A stretch of DNA of 25,387 nucleotides from Oscillospiraceae bacterium (GTDB taxonomy: Bacteria > Bacillota > Clostridia > Oscillospirales > Ruminococcaceae): NCBI GenBank assembly GCA_900768125.1, contig CAAGBS010000017.1:1-25387 (forward strand), written 5' to 3'. The translations under genes were made by a program, and so were the position numbers. Position 1 is the first letter of the stretch. Each line of letters starts with the position of its first letter. The notes beneath the pieces were generated by a model. That model saw only the letters and a program-made list of their open reading frames with translations. It had not been told where the DNA came from and made no database searches. Shown one piece after another: positions 1 through 7,950 of this stretch.

Positions 1-203
1 CGCTGCCCTCGACCCGCAAGGGAACTAGTCCCCTTGACCCCAATAAGGGGTTTGTGCAGATTCTACAATTGCTCGCCAGCCATCGTAGGGGAGGGGCTTA
101 CCCATCCCGACCTTGAATGTGCAGCGTTCATGCTGCGCTCTGGGGCGTGCGGACAAACGTCCTGTTTGCCTCTCCTGCTTGCTCTCTGCGCTTTAAACTG
201 AAA
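1..203. repeat. Gene-free, palindrome-rich intergenic segment
   Basis: No credible gene is present. The stretch holds several short inverted repeats: AAGGG/CCCTT around position 20-38, CCCC-AATAA-GGGG around 40-52, GCAGC/GCTGC around 121-135, and GGACAAAC with GTTTGCC at 151-170. The last one closely resembles a hairpin at 2999-3015 on the other side of the histidine kinase gene. From memory, GC-rich palindromic spacers of this kind are dispersed in gut Clostridia genomes, but I cannot confirm copy number here. No clear T-tract terminator for the kinase gene is visible. Confidence 0.4.
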
Positions 204-2774
204 TTATAGTTTATGCTTTTTTCTGAGCGTCAGCACCGTTTTCTCGAACTGCGCCACGTCTACCGGCTTCGCGACATGCGCGTCCATTCCGGCTTCAAGG
301 CAGGCACGGATATCGTCCGAGAATGCATTCGCCGTCATCGCGATTATCGGGATAGTCCTGCCATCGGGATTCTTCCCGGTGCGTATCGCACGGGCGGCTT
401 CATAGCCGTTCATTCCCGGCATCTGCACGTCCATCAGTATCATGTCGAACTCGCCGGCAGCGGCTTTCTCAAAGCAGTCCACAAGCTGTCTGCCGTCCGG
501 GAATATCCTGCAGGAAGCCCCACGGCACAGAAGATTCTGCTCAACTATCAGCGCGTTCATCTCGTTGTCCTCGGCGCAGAGGAACTTCATTCCCCCAAAC
601 GCAGAGCCGGAATGCTCATTGAATCCGCCTGTTCCCTCGCATTCAGCAAAAGCCTTCTCCAGCCCCGCCCAGAAGAACGGAGCGCTCACCACGCCGTCCA
701 GCCCTGAAACACCATCGCCGTACCCGATGAATCTGGTATGCGGGGAAGCGGCTTTCCGGAGTTCCGTAATATCCTCGACCGCGCCGCTGATAAGCAGGAT
801 ATCATACTGCTTTTCCGAAAGCTCAGCGGCGGCTTCCGCATAGTTCACGGCGCATTCCAGCGGGACATTCCGGAAATCAGCCGCGGCGGCGATGTCCTCG
901 TTACGCCCCAGCATTAGAACGCTGCGTATCTTCGCCGGAGATTCCTCCGCAGTGCTGAAACATAGCTTCACTACGAAGCAGCTTCCGCTGCCCGGCGTGC
1001 TGGAAACTTCTATGCTGCCGCCCATCAGATCGACTATATTCTTGGTTATCGCCATGCCGAGACCTGTCCCCTGCACCTTGTTGGTGACGGAATTTTCCGC
1101 CCTGGTGAACGGGTCGTAGATAAAGCGGAGAAACTCCTCCGACATTCCCACGCCCGTATCGGAGACCCGGAACTCGAACTCTGCGCGTCCCTCCTCCGCC
1201 GGTAACTCGGTTATGCTGAAATCTATGCTGCCGCCGTCAGGCGTGTACTTCACCGCGTTGGAAAGGATATTCAGCAGCACCTGGCGCAGACGCGTCCCGT
1301 CGCATATCACAGACTCATGCAGCACGCCGTGGGTCGCTGCCGTGAAATGCTGCCGCTTGCTGCGGATATTCGGGATAACCATGGCTATCGTCTGGCTTAT
1401 CTGGTCGCTGAGACGTATCGGTTCGGGATTTATCGTAAACTGCCCGTTCTCTATCCTGCTCATATCAAGAATATCGTTCAGCAGTCCGAGCAGGTGGGTG
1501 CCTGACGACTGCAGCCTGCGGGTGTATTCCCGTACGTGCTCCGGGTTGTCCGCTTCGAACGGAAGCAGATTCGCTATCCCTATTATCGCGTTCATCGGCG
1601 TACGTATGTCGTGGGACATATTCGACAGGAACGTGCTTTTCGCCTTGTTAGCGACCTCAGCGGCGCAGCGGGCGTTCTCGGTCTCGTCGTTCGCTCTGCG
1701 CAGCTGCTCGTTTCTCGCTTCCAGAATGGAATTAAGTTCTTCCATGCGCTTGGTGTTGCGGCGTTCAGCATTCACCGCGCGCCGCCGCTGGACGCTCAGC
1801 ACGATACACACGAAGCCCACGCACAGCACCAGCATTACCACCGCAAAGGACATGACTATCTTATTGGTCATATCCACCAGGTAAACGGTATTCACCGCAA
1901 CATAGGACGACGGTATCAGAAAAAGCAAGGTCCAGTCCACTGAATCCAGCCTGCGCAGCGCGTAGTAGTACTCTTCGCCGTCGAGCACCGCGTTTGAGTA
2001 GGCTATCCCGCTGCGTTCAAGTTCCGCCTTTGTCTTCTCGAAATCGCTGCCGTGGAGATACTCCATCTGCCGCAGCACGGTATATGCGTTGTAGCCGTCC
2101 AGAAGTTCCGGGGTGTTCTCGCTGAATATTTTCGAGCCTTTATTGTTCAGCACATAAACGCTGTTGCTGTTCCCGTATGCCTCGCAGTCGAAATACGGCT
2201 CTATCAGCGACATATCCAGCATCGTTCCGAAATATTTCAGGCTGATGGTATCGTCCCCGTCGGATATCTCCATCGGCTGCTCCAGTTGGTACAGGAACAC
2301 GAGTCCCGTCCTGCTGTCCGTCAGCGAATATGACAGGAAGCTCACCCTTTCCGGCTCGTCAATGATATAGTTCATGCTGTCCATTACGCCCTGACCGCCG
2401 TTCTGGGTGTAATATTTTCCGGCGCTGTCCACCGCGATAAGGTCGGCTTTGTCCTGCAGAAGCGTGCAGTCTTCCTCCTGGCTTGCCATGAATCCCATAA
2501 GCTCGTCCAGGGTGGATACGCCGTTCCGCACAAGATAGCTGCGGTGGGACAGCGCGTCGCACCACCGCAGTTCCAGCATGTCGTTCAGCCCCTCGAAAAG
2601 CTGGGTGGTGACCTCCTCCATCTGATTGAGCCGCTCGTTGTACAGTATCCCGTCAACATATCCGTGGTATATCTGCAGGAATGTGACAACACTCCCAGCC
2701 GCGACCATCACGAATGCGATATATACCGATATCATACGGACTGCACCGGGTACCTTTCCGTTCCTTTTCTTCAT
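204..2774 (-). CDS. Membrane-bound hybrid sensor histidine kinase
   Basis: An 856-residue hybrid sensor kinase: it senses a signal outside the cell, autophosphorylates on His and passes phosphate to its own receiver domain. TM1 is at about 13-33, followed by an extracytoplasmic sensor region to about 305 and TM2 at about 306-328. A short coiled linker leads to the HisKA domain with the SHDIRTP box, phospho-acceptor His388. The HATPase domain has DTGVGMS and GTGLGMA boxes. A degenerate receiver-like stretch with no obvious phospho-acceptor Asp comes next, then a C-terminal receiver with LMDVQMPGMNG, Asp782. The start at 2774 is chosen because AGGAG lies 8 nt upstream and a perfect promoter covers the longer in-frame extension to 2861. 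No response regulator or output domain is adjacent, so the downstream partner is unknown. The family is certain; the ligand is not. Confidence 0.93.
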   Translation of the reverse strand: MKKRNGKVPGAVRMISVYIAFVMVAAGSVVTFLQIYHGYVDGILYNERLNQMEEVTTQLFEGLNDMLELRWCDALSHRSYLVRNGVSTLDELMGFMASQEEDCTLLQDKADLIAVDSAGKYYTQNGGQGVMDSMNYIIDEPERVSFLSYSLTDSRTGLVFLYQLEQPMEISDGDDTISLKYFGTMLDMSLIEPYFDCEAYGNSNSVYVLNNKGSKIFSENTPELLDGYNAYTVLRQMEYLHGSDFEKTKAELERSGIAYSNAVLDGEEYYYALRRLDSVDWTLLFLIPSSYVAVNTVYLVDMTNKIVMSFAVVMLVLCVGFVCIVLSVQRRRAVNAERRNTKRMEELNSILEARNEQLRRANDETENARCAAEVANKAKSTFLSNMSHDIRTPMNAIIGIANLLPFEADNPEHVREYTRRLQSSGTHLLGLLNDILDMSRIENGQFTINPEPIRLSDQISQTIAMVIPNIRSKRQHFTAATHGVLHESVICDGTRLRQVLLNILSNAVKYTPDGGSIDFSITELPAEEGRAEFEFRVSDTGVGMSEEFLRFIYDPFTRAENSVTNKVQGTGLGMAITKNIVDLMGGSIEVSSTPGSGSCFVVKLCFSTAEESPAKIRSVLMLGRNEDIAAAADFRNVPLECAVNYAEAAAELSEKQYDILLISGAVEDITELRKAASPHTRFIGYGDGVSGLDGVVSAPFFWAGLEKAFAECEGTGGFNEHSGSAFGGMKFLCAEDNEMNALIVEQNLLCRGASCRIFPDGRQLVDCFEKAAAGEFDMILMDVQMPGMNGYEAARAIRTGKNPDGRTIPIIAMTANAFSDDIRACLEAGMDAHVAKPVDVAQFEKTVLTLRKKHKL

Positions 2775-2832
2775 TTCACCAACTCCTGTCCGGGCGGGTG
2801 CTGATATGCCGTCCGCTGACTGTGATGTTATA

Positions 2833-2861
2833 ATTATACAGTATCCGTGGTAAAGTGTCAA
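2833..2861 (-). promoter_or_regulatory. Perfect-consensus SigA promoter of the histidine kinase
   Basis: On the minus strand, TTGACA (2861-2856) and TATAAT (2838-2833) are separated by exactly 17 nt, an ideal housekeeping promoter. Transcription should start near 2826, giving a leader of about 50 nt before the ATG at 2774. The -35 box overlaps the longest possible in-frame start, which rules that start out. Confidence 0.9.
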
Positions 2862-2874
2862 TTACTGACAGTGC

Positions 2875-3226
2875 GGGCAGATGTTAAAAAACTGTAAAGA
2901 AAAACCGGGACTATATAAACTCTAGTGTTCAGCTTGTCGAAAAAGTCGAAACAACATTATATTGTAAAAGACTATGGGGGAAAAACTCTTGTTTCTAGGA
3001 CAAACTCCGTTTGTCTCCCCGACCCATACCCCCTTTAGCGCCTTTGAAGCGTAAAACCGCACTACGTGCGGAGTAACTGCGCTTCGCGCAGAGTAACGGG
3101 GGCTCTGGTCTTTCGGTCAACCCTTCCGGCGCTTTGCGCCACCTCCCCCGCTGGGGGAGACACCCCTCACCCCCGCTTCCTTTTGTGACAAAAGGAAGCG
3201 AAAAACAATACGCTTCGCGGTGTCAT
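2875..3226. repeat. Gene-free spacer with a cluster of palindromes
   Basis: This stretch has no credible gene. Its left part (2880-2995) is AT-rich and featureless. The right part carries successive inverted repeats: GACAAAC-TCC-GTTTGTC (2999-3015), two adjacent hairpin units each ending in GAGTAAC (about 3058-3097), GGCGC-TTT-GCGCC (3128-3140), TCCCCC-GCT-GGGGGA (3144-3158) and a 13-bp near-perfect palindrome at 3174-3200. The last lies just past the U32 stop codon but has no T-run after it on the minus strand, so it is not a classical terminator. The arrangement resembles dispersed palindromic intergenic elements. Confidence 0.5.
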
Positions 3227-5275
3227 TTACTCCGCGCCGCGGAAATACAGCCCCCTGGTGAGCGCACCGGACGGCTTTCCATTGCTGAGGTACATATCCA
3301 GCACCGGCTTTACTTCGCGCTCGTCGGTGAATTTAAGCACCGCGAAGTCGAACGGCTCCAGCGCGCTGCGGCGGTCGGACATTATCAGCATATCCGGATT
3401 CAGTATCTCAACGCTGTTCCCGCCGCACAGCACCGGCATCTTATTGCCCCGGCGGTCGGCTATGCATTCGCCGCAGGGCTTTCCGCCGTCGTTGAACAGA
3501 TGTACCCGCCCGCAGGGCTTACCGCCGCTCACGGGACAGCGCCGCATTATCATCAGCGGAAGCCTGCCGTATGCAACTATACCGCGCGGAATCGGCGAGC
3601 GTATCTCCGCAAGCTGGAAAGCTGTCCCCTCGAATGACAGCGTGATATCCTCGAACCCAAGGTCGCCGCATACGCCTGCGGCATAGCTGTTGATGACGTT
3701 CATTCTGTGCCCGCCGTGGACTTTGAATCCCTCCTCCCGCAGGAGAAGCGCATGACCCAGAGTCTGCGCCATTCCACGAGTGAAGCCCTCCGCGCGCAGC
3801 TTACGCAGATTTTCGCGGACTTCGTCCTCGCAGTCGGAGAGAACGAACGGCGGTATGACCGCTATCCTATCCTTGCCCGGGGTATTCCCGTCAAGCAGCC
3901 GCATGGGCGCGTAGATAAGCCCGAACGGAAGTTCCAGCGCCTGCCGCAGCTGCTCCGCTGAATACACCTCCGCGCGCCACTCTAGTCCTGCGCTTTCGTG
4001 GACGGCGAAAAGCGGAGGGGTAAGCTCCCGCAGCGAATAGTCCGGTGTGTTCTCCGCAAGCACCGCTTCGGACAGCTTCTCCACCAGTCCACGTCTGAGC
4101 GAATTGAGCGCGGAAGCAGAGAGATTCAGTCCCTCGCCGACATCTGCGGTGACTTCCCCCGCGCAGAACTGCGTCCCGCCAAGCTTTGACATTCTTCCGC
4201 AGACGCTCTCGCCGGTAAGCGGTGCGCTGACCGCCGGCTGCGGGACTTCCCCCTGCACCGCCGCGCTGATATCGCCGCATACTGCTCCCGCATAAGCAGG
4301 CTCCCCCGCTTTCAGCACGGTGTGGATATCCGCACGGATACGCGGGTATTCCGCTTTGTAGAGCGCTTTTATGCCGTTCAGCGCCTTGGCGGAGTTTTCA
4401 ACGTCCTCGCGGCTGCGGGTGCCCTGCATATCGTCCATTCTGCCGATGAAATAGCCGTCGGTCAGTCCCCCGCGCGAGAATATCCCGGACAGTCTGCCGT
4501 AGTCGTATTCCTTGCCGTCAAGCGATCTGCGGCAGGCGTCCACCGCACAGGCGATGTACTCCGGGCGCTTCATTCTGCCCTCTATTTTCAGGGAAGCTAT
4601 CCCGAGGTCGTCAAGCTCTTTCAGGTGCGGCACAAGCGAGCTGTCCTTCAGCGAGATAACGCTGTGCCTGCCGCCGCATGTGAAATCCAGACGGCAGGGC
4701 TGCGCGCAGAGTCCCCTGCTGCCGCTCCTGCCGCCGAAAATGCTGCTCATGTAGCACTGACCGCTGATACATACGCACAGCGCGCCGTGCACGAAAACTT
4801 CAAGTTCTATCCCGGTGTTCTCCGCGATGCGCCTTATCTGTTCGAGCGACAATTCACGCCCGATGACCGCGCGGCAGAATCCCAGCTGCTGGGCGGCGTT
4901 GACTCCGGCGGCGCTGTTGAGCGTCATCTGCGTGGAAGCGTGGCGCGGCAGCTTCGGACATACCCGCTTTGCTATCTCAGCCGCGCCGATATCCTGGATT
5001 ATAAGCCCGTCCACGCCGCATTCCGCCGCGCTTTTTACGCACTGCGCGAAGCTTTCGGTCTCGCTGTCGTACACCAGCGTATTCAGCGCCGCGTACACCT
5101 TTACGCCGCGCAGGTGGCATTCTGTGCAGGCTGTTTTCAAGTCCTCAACAGAAAAATTTTCGGCATTTTTGCGTGCCGAAAATTCCGATAGACCCAGATA
5201 TACCGCGTCGGCGCCGGTGTTCAGCGCCGCGGGCAGATCTGATAATCCCCCGAGGGGGGCAAGAATCTCACTCAT
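3227..5275 (-). CDS. U32 family protein, RlhA-like
   Basis: A 682-residue U32 protein. The N-terminal domain opens with LAPLGGLSDLPAALNTGADAV and contains the family signature HGALCVCISGQC at 163-174, followed by GLCAQPCR at 188-195. The conserved cysteines (167, 174, 190, 194) are candidate iron-sulfur ligands. The total length fits the long U32 class with a C-terminal DUF3656-type region, like E. coli RlhA (YdcP), which is needed for hydroxylation of a 23S rRNA cytidine. Older annotations call the family a peptidase. Its ATG overlaps the stop of the ZapA-like gene by 4 nt (ATGA), so the two are probably translationally coupled. ZapA-U32 adjacency is, as I recall, common in Clostridia. The family is secure; the exact RNA target is inferred. 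Confidence 0.9.
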   Translation of the reverse strand: MSEILAPLGGLSDLPAALNTGADAVYLGLSEFSARKNAENFSVEDLKTACTECHLRGVKVYAALNTLVYDSETESFAQCVKSAAECGVDGLIIQDIGAAEIAKRVCPKLPRHASTQMTLNSAAGVNAAQQLGFCRAVIGRELSLEQIRRIAENTGIELEVFVHGALCVCISGQCYMSSIFGGRSGSRGLCAQPCRLDFTCGGRHSVISLKDSSLVPHLKELDDLGIASLKIEGRMKRPEYIACAVDACRRSLDGKEYDYGRLSGIFSRGGLTDGYFIGRMDDMQGTRSREDVENSAKALNGIKALYKAEYPRIRADIHTVLKAGEPAYAGAVCGDISAAVQGEVPQPAVSAPLTGESVCGRMSKLGGTQFCAGEVTADVGEGLNLSASALNSLRRGLVEKLSEAVLAENTPDYSLRELTPPLFAVHESAGLEWRAEVYSAEQLRQALELPFGLIYAPMRLLDGNTPGKDRIAVIPPFVLSDCEDEVRENLRKLRAEGFTRGMAQTLGHALLLREEGFKVHGGHRMNVINSYAAGVCGDLGFEDITLSFEGTAFQLAEIRSPIPRGIVAYGRLPLMIMRRCPVSGGKPCGRVHLFNDGGKPCGECIADRRGNKMPVLCGGNSVEILNPDMLIMSDRRSALEPFDFAVLKFTDEREVKPVLDMYLSNGKPSGALTRGLYFRGAE

Positions 5276-6609
5276 AATGTAAGCTGACCATCCTCCAGCA
5301 TTTCGTTAAGCTGCCTGTTGAGCGAAGCGTTGGTCTTTTTCAGTTCCTTTGCTTCTGCAAGGGCTGCGGAAAGCTGCTTTTTCAGTTCCTCGACCTGCGC
5401 GGAAAGCTCCCCGTCCTCTGCGGATGTCTGCTCTGCGGCTCTCAGCGCGGCATTCTCGCTCTCCATCTGCGAATACTTCACGGATAGTTCCTCGTAAAGC
5501 TCTGATTTTCCGCGAAGTTCCGAAAGTTCCTCGTTCTGCTCACGCAGCGCAGCAACGTCCTTTTCCATGACTGAAACGCTGGTCAGCGCTTCGTCTGCGG
5601 TGCGCTCCGCGTCGGCAAGCTTCTTTTCAAGGTCGGAGTTCCTGCCTTTTTCCGCGGCAAGCGACTGCTTCGTATCGGCTAGTTCAGCGGCGCTCTTTTC
5701 GGCGGCGGCAAGCTTCTTCTCCAGGTCGGAGTTCCTGCCCTTTTCCGCGGCAAGCGACTGCTTCGTATCGGCTAGTTCAGCGGCGCTCTTTTCGGCGGCG
5801 GCAAGCTTCTTCTCCAGGTCGGAGGTCTTGCCCTGCTCGGCGGTCAGGGACTTTTTCAGCGCGTCAAGCTCGGCGTTCGCGGCGTCAAGCTTTCCGCATT
5901 CCTTTTCGAGATATGTTACGCGCTCCTCGCTGCGGCGGAGGGCTTCCTCGGTGTTCGCCGCCTTTTCAAGTTTTTCGGTCAGCTTCTTGTTGTCGTCTGC
6001 GAGCGCGGCTATCTTCGCGGTCTGCTTTTTCAGGTCGGCTGTCTGCTTTTCGAGGTCGGCGATGCTCTTCTGCTGTGCGGCGTTCTTTTCATCGCCGGAC
6101 TTCACCGTGGCGGTAAGCTGGGCGTTCTTTTCCTCCAGGGAAGCTATCTGCGACTGCGCCTTTGCGAGTTCTTCCTTTGCGGATGCGTTCTCGGCGGCGC
6201 GGGCGTTGGCTTCGCTGAGCGTTTCAGTCAGCTGGGCGTTCTTGCCCTCAAGCTCGGTGTGCTCGCGGCGCAGATCGGCAAGCGCGGCGCTGTCCTTGGT
6301 GAGCAGGGCGTTTTCAGCGGCAAGGACCTTGTTCTCCTCCAGCGCTTTTGCGCCCTTTTCCGCAGTGCTGACCATCGCGGCGTTCTTCTGCGCGTAGGAA
6401 TCCCGCTGTGCGGAAGCGGTTTCCAGTTCTCCCAGCAGGTCGAGGATAGTGAACACGCAGGCGTCGTCCTTTGACAGCGACAGCTCGCGGCAGTATTCGG
6501 TTATCCGGCGCTCCGCCTCGTCTCCCTGGCGGAGGAGCGCGGCGGCGTTGTCAGTGCGGAGATTATACGGTTTTCCGCATATAGTAACGGTAACTTTTTC
6601 GTTAAGCAT
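5272..6609 (-). CDS. ZapA-like cell division protein with long coiled-coil tail
   Basis: The first ~75 residues (MLNEKVTVTICGKPYNLRTD, then a helix ending LLGELETA) match the ZapA family, small cytoplasmic proteins that bundle FtsZ filaments at the division site. Typical ZapA is about 90 residues; this protein is 445. The remaining ~365 residues are almost pure Ala/Glu/Lys/Leu coiled coil, including a nearly exact 31-residue duplication at about 265-327. The start has an AAAGGA ribosome site 11 nt upstream and a good promoter. It is the first gene of a two-gene unit with the U32 gene. The N-terminal assignment is fairly confident. The tail could act as a long spacer or scaffold, but that is inference. 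Confidence 0.82.
   Translation of the reverse strand: MLNEKVTVTICGKPYNLRTDNAAALLRQGDEAERRITEYCRELSLSKDDACVFTILDLLGELETASAQRDSYAQKNAAMVSTAEKGAKALEENKVLAAENALLTKDSAALADLRREHTELEGKNAQLTETLSEANARAAENASAKEELAKAQSQIASLEEKNAQLTATVKSGDEKNAAQQKSIADLEKQTADLKKQTAKIAALADDNKKLTEKLEKAANTEEALRRSEERVTYLEKECGKLDAANAELDALKKSLTAEQGKTSDLEKKLAAAEKSAAELADTKQSLAAEKGRNSDLEKKLAAAEKSAAELADTKQSLAAEKGRNSDLEKKLADAERTADEALTSVSVMEKDVAALREQNEELSELRGKSELYEELSVKYSQMESENAALRAAEQTSAEDGELSAQVEELKKQLSAALAEAKELKKTNASLNRQLNEMLEDGQLTL
5631..5830. repeat. 93-bp in-frame tandem repeat within the coiled coil
   Basis: Two full copies (5631-5723 and 5724-5816) differ at only one base, and a third divergent partial copy begins at 5817. 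The preceding 25 bases also resemble the end of the unit. The 93-bp period encodes 31 residues, with the core AAELADTKQSLAAEKG. Near identity at synonymous positions points to a recent duplication, so copy number may vary between strains. Confidence 0.95.
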
Positions 6610-6678
6610 GTCAGCGGTGTTCCTTTCGTGAAATAATATATAAAGTCAGGGTAATATACTGAAAATATCCATATTAAT

Positions 6679-6707
6679 ATTATAGCTTAAAATATCGGTT
6701 ATTGCAA
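6679..6707 (-). promoter_or_regulatory. Promoter of the zapA-like/U32 operon
   Basis: On the minus strand, TTGCAA (6707-6702) and TATAAT (6684-6679) are spaced 17 nt apart. The -10 is perfect and the -35 matches four of six bases. The expected start of transcription is about 60 nt upstream of the ATG at 6609. Confidence 0.75.
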
Positions 6708-6808
6708 GTGCTTTTTCAAAAATAATCACAATTTGCAGGCTGAATGCCATTACCGAAAAATAGCCAAAAAAAAGTCTGATTACGGCGAAATTTTATGCTA
6801 ATAATGCA

Positions 6809-6837
6809 TTGCGTACGGCGCACAATAATGCTATAAT
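6809..6837 (+). promoter_or_regulatory. Candidate promoter of the mreBCD-mrdA operon
   Basis: A perfect TATAAT lies at 6832-6837. The hexamer 17 nt upstream is TTGCGT, a weak -35 match. It would give a leader of about 70 nt before mreB. It is divergent from the zapA-like promoter about 100 bp away, so division and elongation genes share this 305-bp regulatory region. Confidence 0.5.
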
Positions 6838-6914
6838 TATAATTGTACTATTATGTATAAGGGGTATAGCGAAGCATACTGTAAAATAAACTACTGAATC
6901 ACGGAGGAAACACA

Positions 6915-7934
6915 ATGTTTGGAATGACCAAGGACATCGGCATAGACTTAGGAACAGCGAACACGCTTGTATATATGAGAGGCAAGGGCATTATTATCCG
7001 CGAGCCTTCCGTTGTGGCAGTCGACAAGAAGCTGCAGTGCGTGCGCTACGTCGGACAGGAAGCTAAGGACGTCATCGGACGCACCCCCGGCTCCATCGTT
7101 GCAGTCCGCCCGCTGAAGGACGGCGTTATCGCAGACTTCGACATGACCTCCAGCATGCTGGAGCAGTTCATCAAGAAGGCTCTGCGCGGCAGAGGCAAGG
7201 CAAGGGTGATAATCTGCATTCCCTCCGGCGTAACTGAGGTCGAGCGCCGCGCCGTTAAGGAAGCGGCTCAGAACGCGGGCGCAAAGCGCGTTTCCATCAT
7301 CGAGGAGCCTATGGCTGCAGCTATCGGCGCTGGTCTTCCGGTCGCTGACCCGGTGGGAAGCATGATAGTCGATATCGGCGGCGGCACCAGCGAAGTGGCT
7401 ATAATCTCCCTCGGCGGCATCGTCACCGCACGCTCAGTCAGAGTTGCGGGCGATGAGTTCGACTCTGCGATAATCAACTACATCAAGAAGAAATACAATC
7501 TCCTCATCGGCGAAAGGACCGCCGAGAACATCAAGATGGGCATAGGCTCCGCATACAAGACCAGCGACAACGAGCCTGTAATGGACATCAAGGGACGCAA
7601 CCTGCTCAACGGTCTGCCGGAGAACATCACAGTCACCAGCGAGGAGATACGCGAGGCTATTTCCGAGCCGCTCTCCCACGTCATCGACGCCATCAAGACC
7701 ACACTGGAGAAAACTCCCCCTGAGCTTGCGGCGGATATCATCGAATCCGGCATAATGCTGGCGGGCGGCGGCGCGCTGCTGAGGGGTCTCGACCAGCTTA
7801 TCCACGAGGAGACCGGCATGCCCGTGAAAATAGCGGAGCGCCCGCTCGACTGCGTTGCGGACGGCACCGGCAAGGTGCTCGAAAATATCGACAAGCTTGA
7901 AGACGTGCTCAGCGAGGACGAGAATATCTATTGA
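6915..7934 (+). CDS. mreB: Rod-shape-determining actin homologue MreB
   Basis: A 339-residue, full-length MreB: the cytoplasmic bacterial actin that polymerises on the inner face of the membrane and directs lateral wall synthesis. The actin-fold ATP-binding motifs are clear: IGIDLGTANT near the N-terminus (phosphate 1), DIGGGTSEVAII (phosphate 2) and the IMLAGGGALLRG adenosine motif near residue 280. An amphipathic start (MFGMTKDIGID) is typical of Gram-positive MreB. The ATG has GGAGG about 8 nt upstream. It is the first gene of the mreB-mreC-mreD-mrdA cluster, with mreC beginning 16 nt after its stop. Confidence 0.98.
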   Translation: MFGMTKDIGIDLGTANTLVYMRGKGIIIREPSVVAVDKKLQCVRYVGQEAKDVIGRTPGSIVAVRPLKDGVIADFDMTSSMLEQFIKKALRGRGKARVIICIPSGVTEVERRAVKEAAQNAGAKRVSIIEEPMAAAIGAGLPVADPVGSMIVDIGGGTSEVAIISLGGIVTARSVRVAGDEFDSAIINYIKKKYNLLIGERTAENIKMGIGSAYKTSDNEPVMDIKGRNLLNGLPENITVTSEEIREAISEPLSHVIDAIKTTLEKTPPELAADIIESGIMLAGGGALLRGLDQLIHEETGMPVKIAERPLDCVADGTGKVLENIDKLEDVLSEDENIY

Positions 7935-7950
7935 TTTCATCAGGTAATAC

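Noticed and set aside
204..2861. A 885-residue kinase frame starting at 2861
   Set aside because: The extra 29 residues overlap a perfect promoter, and AGGAG precedes the ATG at 2774.
3174..3200. Terminator for the U32 gene
   Set aside because: It is a near-perfect palindrome but is not followed by a T-run on the minus strand.
4322..5191. 289-residue plus-strand frame
   Set aside because: It is complementary to the U32 gene, whose conserved motifs are convincing.
5631..5830. Possible CRISPR-like direct repeat
   Set aside because: The units are contiguous, 93 bp long, in-frame within a coding gene and have no spacers.
5567..6397. Serine-rich plus-strand frame of 276 residues
   Set aside because: It lies antisense to the coiled-coil gene; its Ser/Phe/Ala-rich repeats are the complement of the Glu/Lys-rich repeats.
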